Shown here in pieces: positions 62,499 to 64,000 of a stretch of DNA of 64,000 nt. Position 1 is the first letter of the stretch. Each line of letters opens with the position of its first letter. Location of the stretch: the NCBI GenBank assembly GCA_023251435.1, contig JAHEYU010000008.1, forward strand, positions 29,287 through 93,286, given 5' to 3'. The position numbers and the translations under genes are program-made. A model generated the notes under the pieces. It made no database searches and was not told the origin of the DNA. It saw nothing but the letters and a program-made list of their open reading frames with translations. Source of the stretch: Bacteroidota bacterium. GTDB lineage: Bacteria; Bacteroidota; Bacteroidia; Bacteroidales; Prolixibacteraceae.

Positions 62499-64000
62499 TT
62501 ATTGTGTGGAAAGTTCATCAAATTTTCCCGAAAACTTCTCGCCGTACATTTCTTCGTATAACACGCAAAAGCGGTCGAAAGTAAAGCGAGCCAGGTTATA
62601 ATTGTTTTGCCTGATCAAAACTTTGAGTTTTATCGCCAGTGCCTGATCGTTAACAGGGTCGGTCACCAAAATCCGATCAGTTATTTTCAGGATTAGTTCG
62701 GTGTCGTTATCGAGGTTTAATTCACCGATAAATTTCAGGAGAATATCAACAATGTTGTTACCGATAAAACCCTTGAAATCGTCAAGCCAGTCATAAGATT
62801 CACCTTTAAAAAGTTCTCCTTCCTGAATGATGTGATAAAAATTCAGGTTGAAGTCTGTATCATGAATCTTCTCTCTTTTCAGGAGTTTTAAGCATTCTAC
62901 ATAATCGCAATAAACCGTACCTCCAAAAACCATAGACCAACGATCGATGTGGAAATTGATCTGGACCGAGTCAAGCGATTCCAAAATCAGCCGCAATTTG
63001 CGAATGGTTACTCCCCTGCTGTTCTTGGCGCTTTGCGACGAATGTCCTAACCAAAGTATATCGGTCAGTTCTCTGGTCGAAATCCCGTTTTTATTGCGCT
63101 GCGAATACAAAAGGATGATAAGAAATAATTGCTTCAGCTTTGGGGTAAACTGCGTGCTGATGTCGCTCCCAACCTTGTCGAGTACCTTAAAATCGCCAAA
63201 AAGCTGAATGTAATTTGATTCGGGTTTGTGGGTAATGGTATTTTCGATACTACGAATCTTATCAGCAACGGAAGGCTGCTTTTTTAATTTCCGGAATGGA
63301 ATTTTAAAATATGCCAAAAGCAGTAATGCGATAAAAATCAATGCAGTCAAGCTTCTCGACATTATCGGATAAAGAACAAATACATTTTTTATTGGAACAA
63401 TCTCTAATACTTCCTTGCTCATGCCCCAGATTTCTTCTTCGCCCAAAGCCCGAGACCAAATACTAAGGTTATCGATTGCCCCATACATATTCGACGACCA
63501 GTTAAAACCCGCAACCCCGATAAAAAGATTTTCGCGACCTTTATATGCAGGGTGACCCAGTGATCGGCTATCAAGTTTGCCGTTCAGGAATATGGCCTGC
63601 TCCCCGTTTAATTTATTATATCTCCATATAAGATGATACCATTTTCCGGCTTCGAGAACTGTTTTTCCCTGAAGATCGTTGTTGTAAAATCCAAAGTAAG
63701 GCTTTCTGTCGCGAATTAAAAGATGAATCCCCTGTTGGTAGGAATTACTTTTCGTTCCGATGATGCAATAATCTCTTTTGTTGGGCAGGTATTCTTTTAT
63801 TTTCACCCATGCAGCAACCGAAAAATCATGATCGCGCATTTTAAACTCTTCGGCTCCGGGCAAAGTAATGAAACTGTTTTCTCCAAACACAGCAACTGTA
63901 GAACGGGTCGAGTCGCTTGTAAAATGAACATTTGAAGGTTTTCCGTTAAACCCTTTAATGCTGAAATCGCGAGCTTCTTTTGAAAAGGTATAATGACCTT
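62499..64000 (-). CDS. LamG, TM and winged-helix/BTAD-like membrane regulator (5' end beyond window)
   Basis: At least 500 residues are visible; the frame stays open to the window edge at 64000, so the start lies outside and the Met at 63890 (GTG) is not the true start. Order: an extracytoplasmic LamG/concanavalin-like domain (SFITLPGAEEF ... FSVAAWVKI ... GAIDNLSIWSRAL), one TM helix (ALIFIALLLLAYF), then a cytoplasmic winged helix (ELTDILWLGHSSQSAKNSRGVTIRKLRLIL) and a helical repeat tail like BTAD domains. It is probably a one-component membrane regulator that binds a glycan outside and DNA inside. It precedes the NapC-SUMF1 unit on the same strand. Confidence 0.75.
   Translation of the reverse strand, partial: GHYTFSKEARDFSIKGFNGKPSNVHFTSDSTRSTVAVFGENSFITLPGAEEFKMRDHDFSVAAWVKIKEYLPNKRDYCIIGTKSNSYQQGIHLLIRDRKPYFGFYNNDLQGKTVLEAGKWYHLIWRYNKLNGEQAIFLNGKLDSRSLGHPAYKGRENLFIGVAGFNWSSNMYGAIDNLSIWSRALGEEEIWGMSKEVLEIVPIKNVFVLYPIMSRSLTALIFIALLLLAYFKIPFRKLKKQPSVADKIRSIENTITHKPESNYIQLFGDFKVLDKVGSDISTQFTPKLKQLFLIILLYSQRNKNGISTRELTDILWLGHSSQSAKNSRGVTIRKLRLILESLDSVQINFHIDRWSMVFGGTVYCDYVECLKLLKREKIHDTDFNLNFYHIIQEGELFKGESYDWLDDFKGFIGNNIVDILLKFIGELNLDNDTELILKITDRILVTDPVNDQALAIKLKVLIRQNNYNLARFTFDRFCVLYEEMYGEKFSGKFDELSTQ

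Overview
The window looks like a chromosomal segment of a Bacteroidota bacterium, probably class Bacteroidia close to the marine/sediment Marinilabiliales-type lineages (lineage is inference). The signs are: repeated exact matches to the Bacteroidota -7 promoter box TAnnTTTG just upstream of start codons; an HU-CCDC81/SPOR protein; GldA; the long plant-like form of IspG; an S46 dipeptidyl-peptidase; an Oar-like TonB receptor; and several Tat lipoproteins. No phage, plasmid, IS transposase or CRISPR array was seen. One tRNA (anticodon CAU) is present.

Layout. 0-4.6 kb: PepSY membrane protein, Tat-lipoprotein amidase, and an AT-rich patch with a 35-aa membrane peptide and an orphan coiled-coil protein. 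4.6-11.3 kb: galE-rfbB nucleotide-sugar genes, an HU-CCDC81/SPOR protein whose last part is out of frame, a compact methylthioadenosine salvage operon (mtnA, class II aldolase, mtnP, all overlapping) and a HAD phosphatase. 11.3-24.2 kb: an orphan DUF4143 ATPase behind a 33-bp-periodic repeat, then housekeeping genes (ispG, gldA, metK behind a probable SAM-II riboswitch, a PhoR/PhoB-like pair, ileS, a DksA-like protein, lspA, tRNA). 24.2-32.1 kb: a MITE-like repeat, S46 peptidase, Tat sugar isomerase-like protein, ATL protein, Mrp, ROK kinase, esterase. 32.1-38.1 kb: a quinol nitric-oxide reductase gene with an in-frame TGA, a divergent NsrR-like Rrf2 regulator, yidD, and a znuACB operon with a small zinc-ribbon gene at its end. 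38.2-49.4 kb: Oar-like TonB receptor, nadA, a nikR-like/larE/larC/larB/permease operon for the nickel-pincer cofactor, an aldo/keto reductase, and a Fic protein behind a strong inverted repeat. 49.4-56.3 kb: a tetR-tolC-MFP-RND efflux operon. 56.6-64 kb: a beta-barrel protein, YqaA, then two Tat-exported Gfo/Idh/MocA proteins downstream of a tetraheme NapC/NrfH-SUMF1 fusion, and a membrane-bound LamG/winged-helix/BTAD-like regulator cut by the window end.

Themes. SAM metabolism recurs: metK makes SAM under a probable SAM riboswitch, while mtnP-aldolase-mtnA handles the MTA by-product, seemingly through an aldolase branch rather than the full methionine salvage cycle. Metal handling recurs: znuACB plus a Zn ribbon, and a lar operon whose NikR-like regulator has lost the usual nickel ligands. 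The region most likely to hold something undescribed is 57.8-64 kb, where a quinol-type cytochrome fused to an inactive formylglycine-enzyme fold sits in a transcription unit with exported NAD-fold proteins. Two genes appear damaged by one mutation each: the SPOR protein (one-base deletion) and the NO reductase (Gly codon to TGA). Either could be real or a sequence error.
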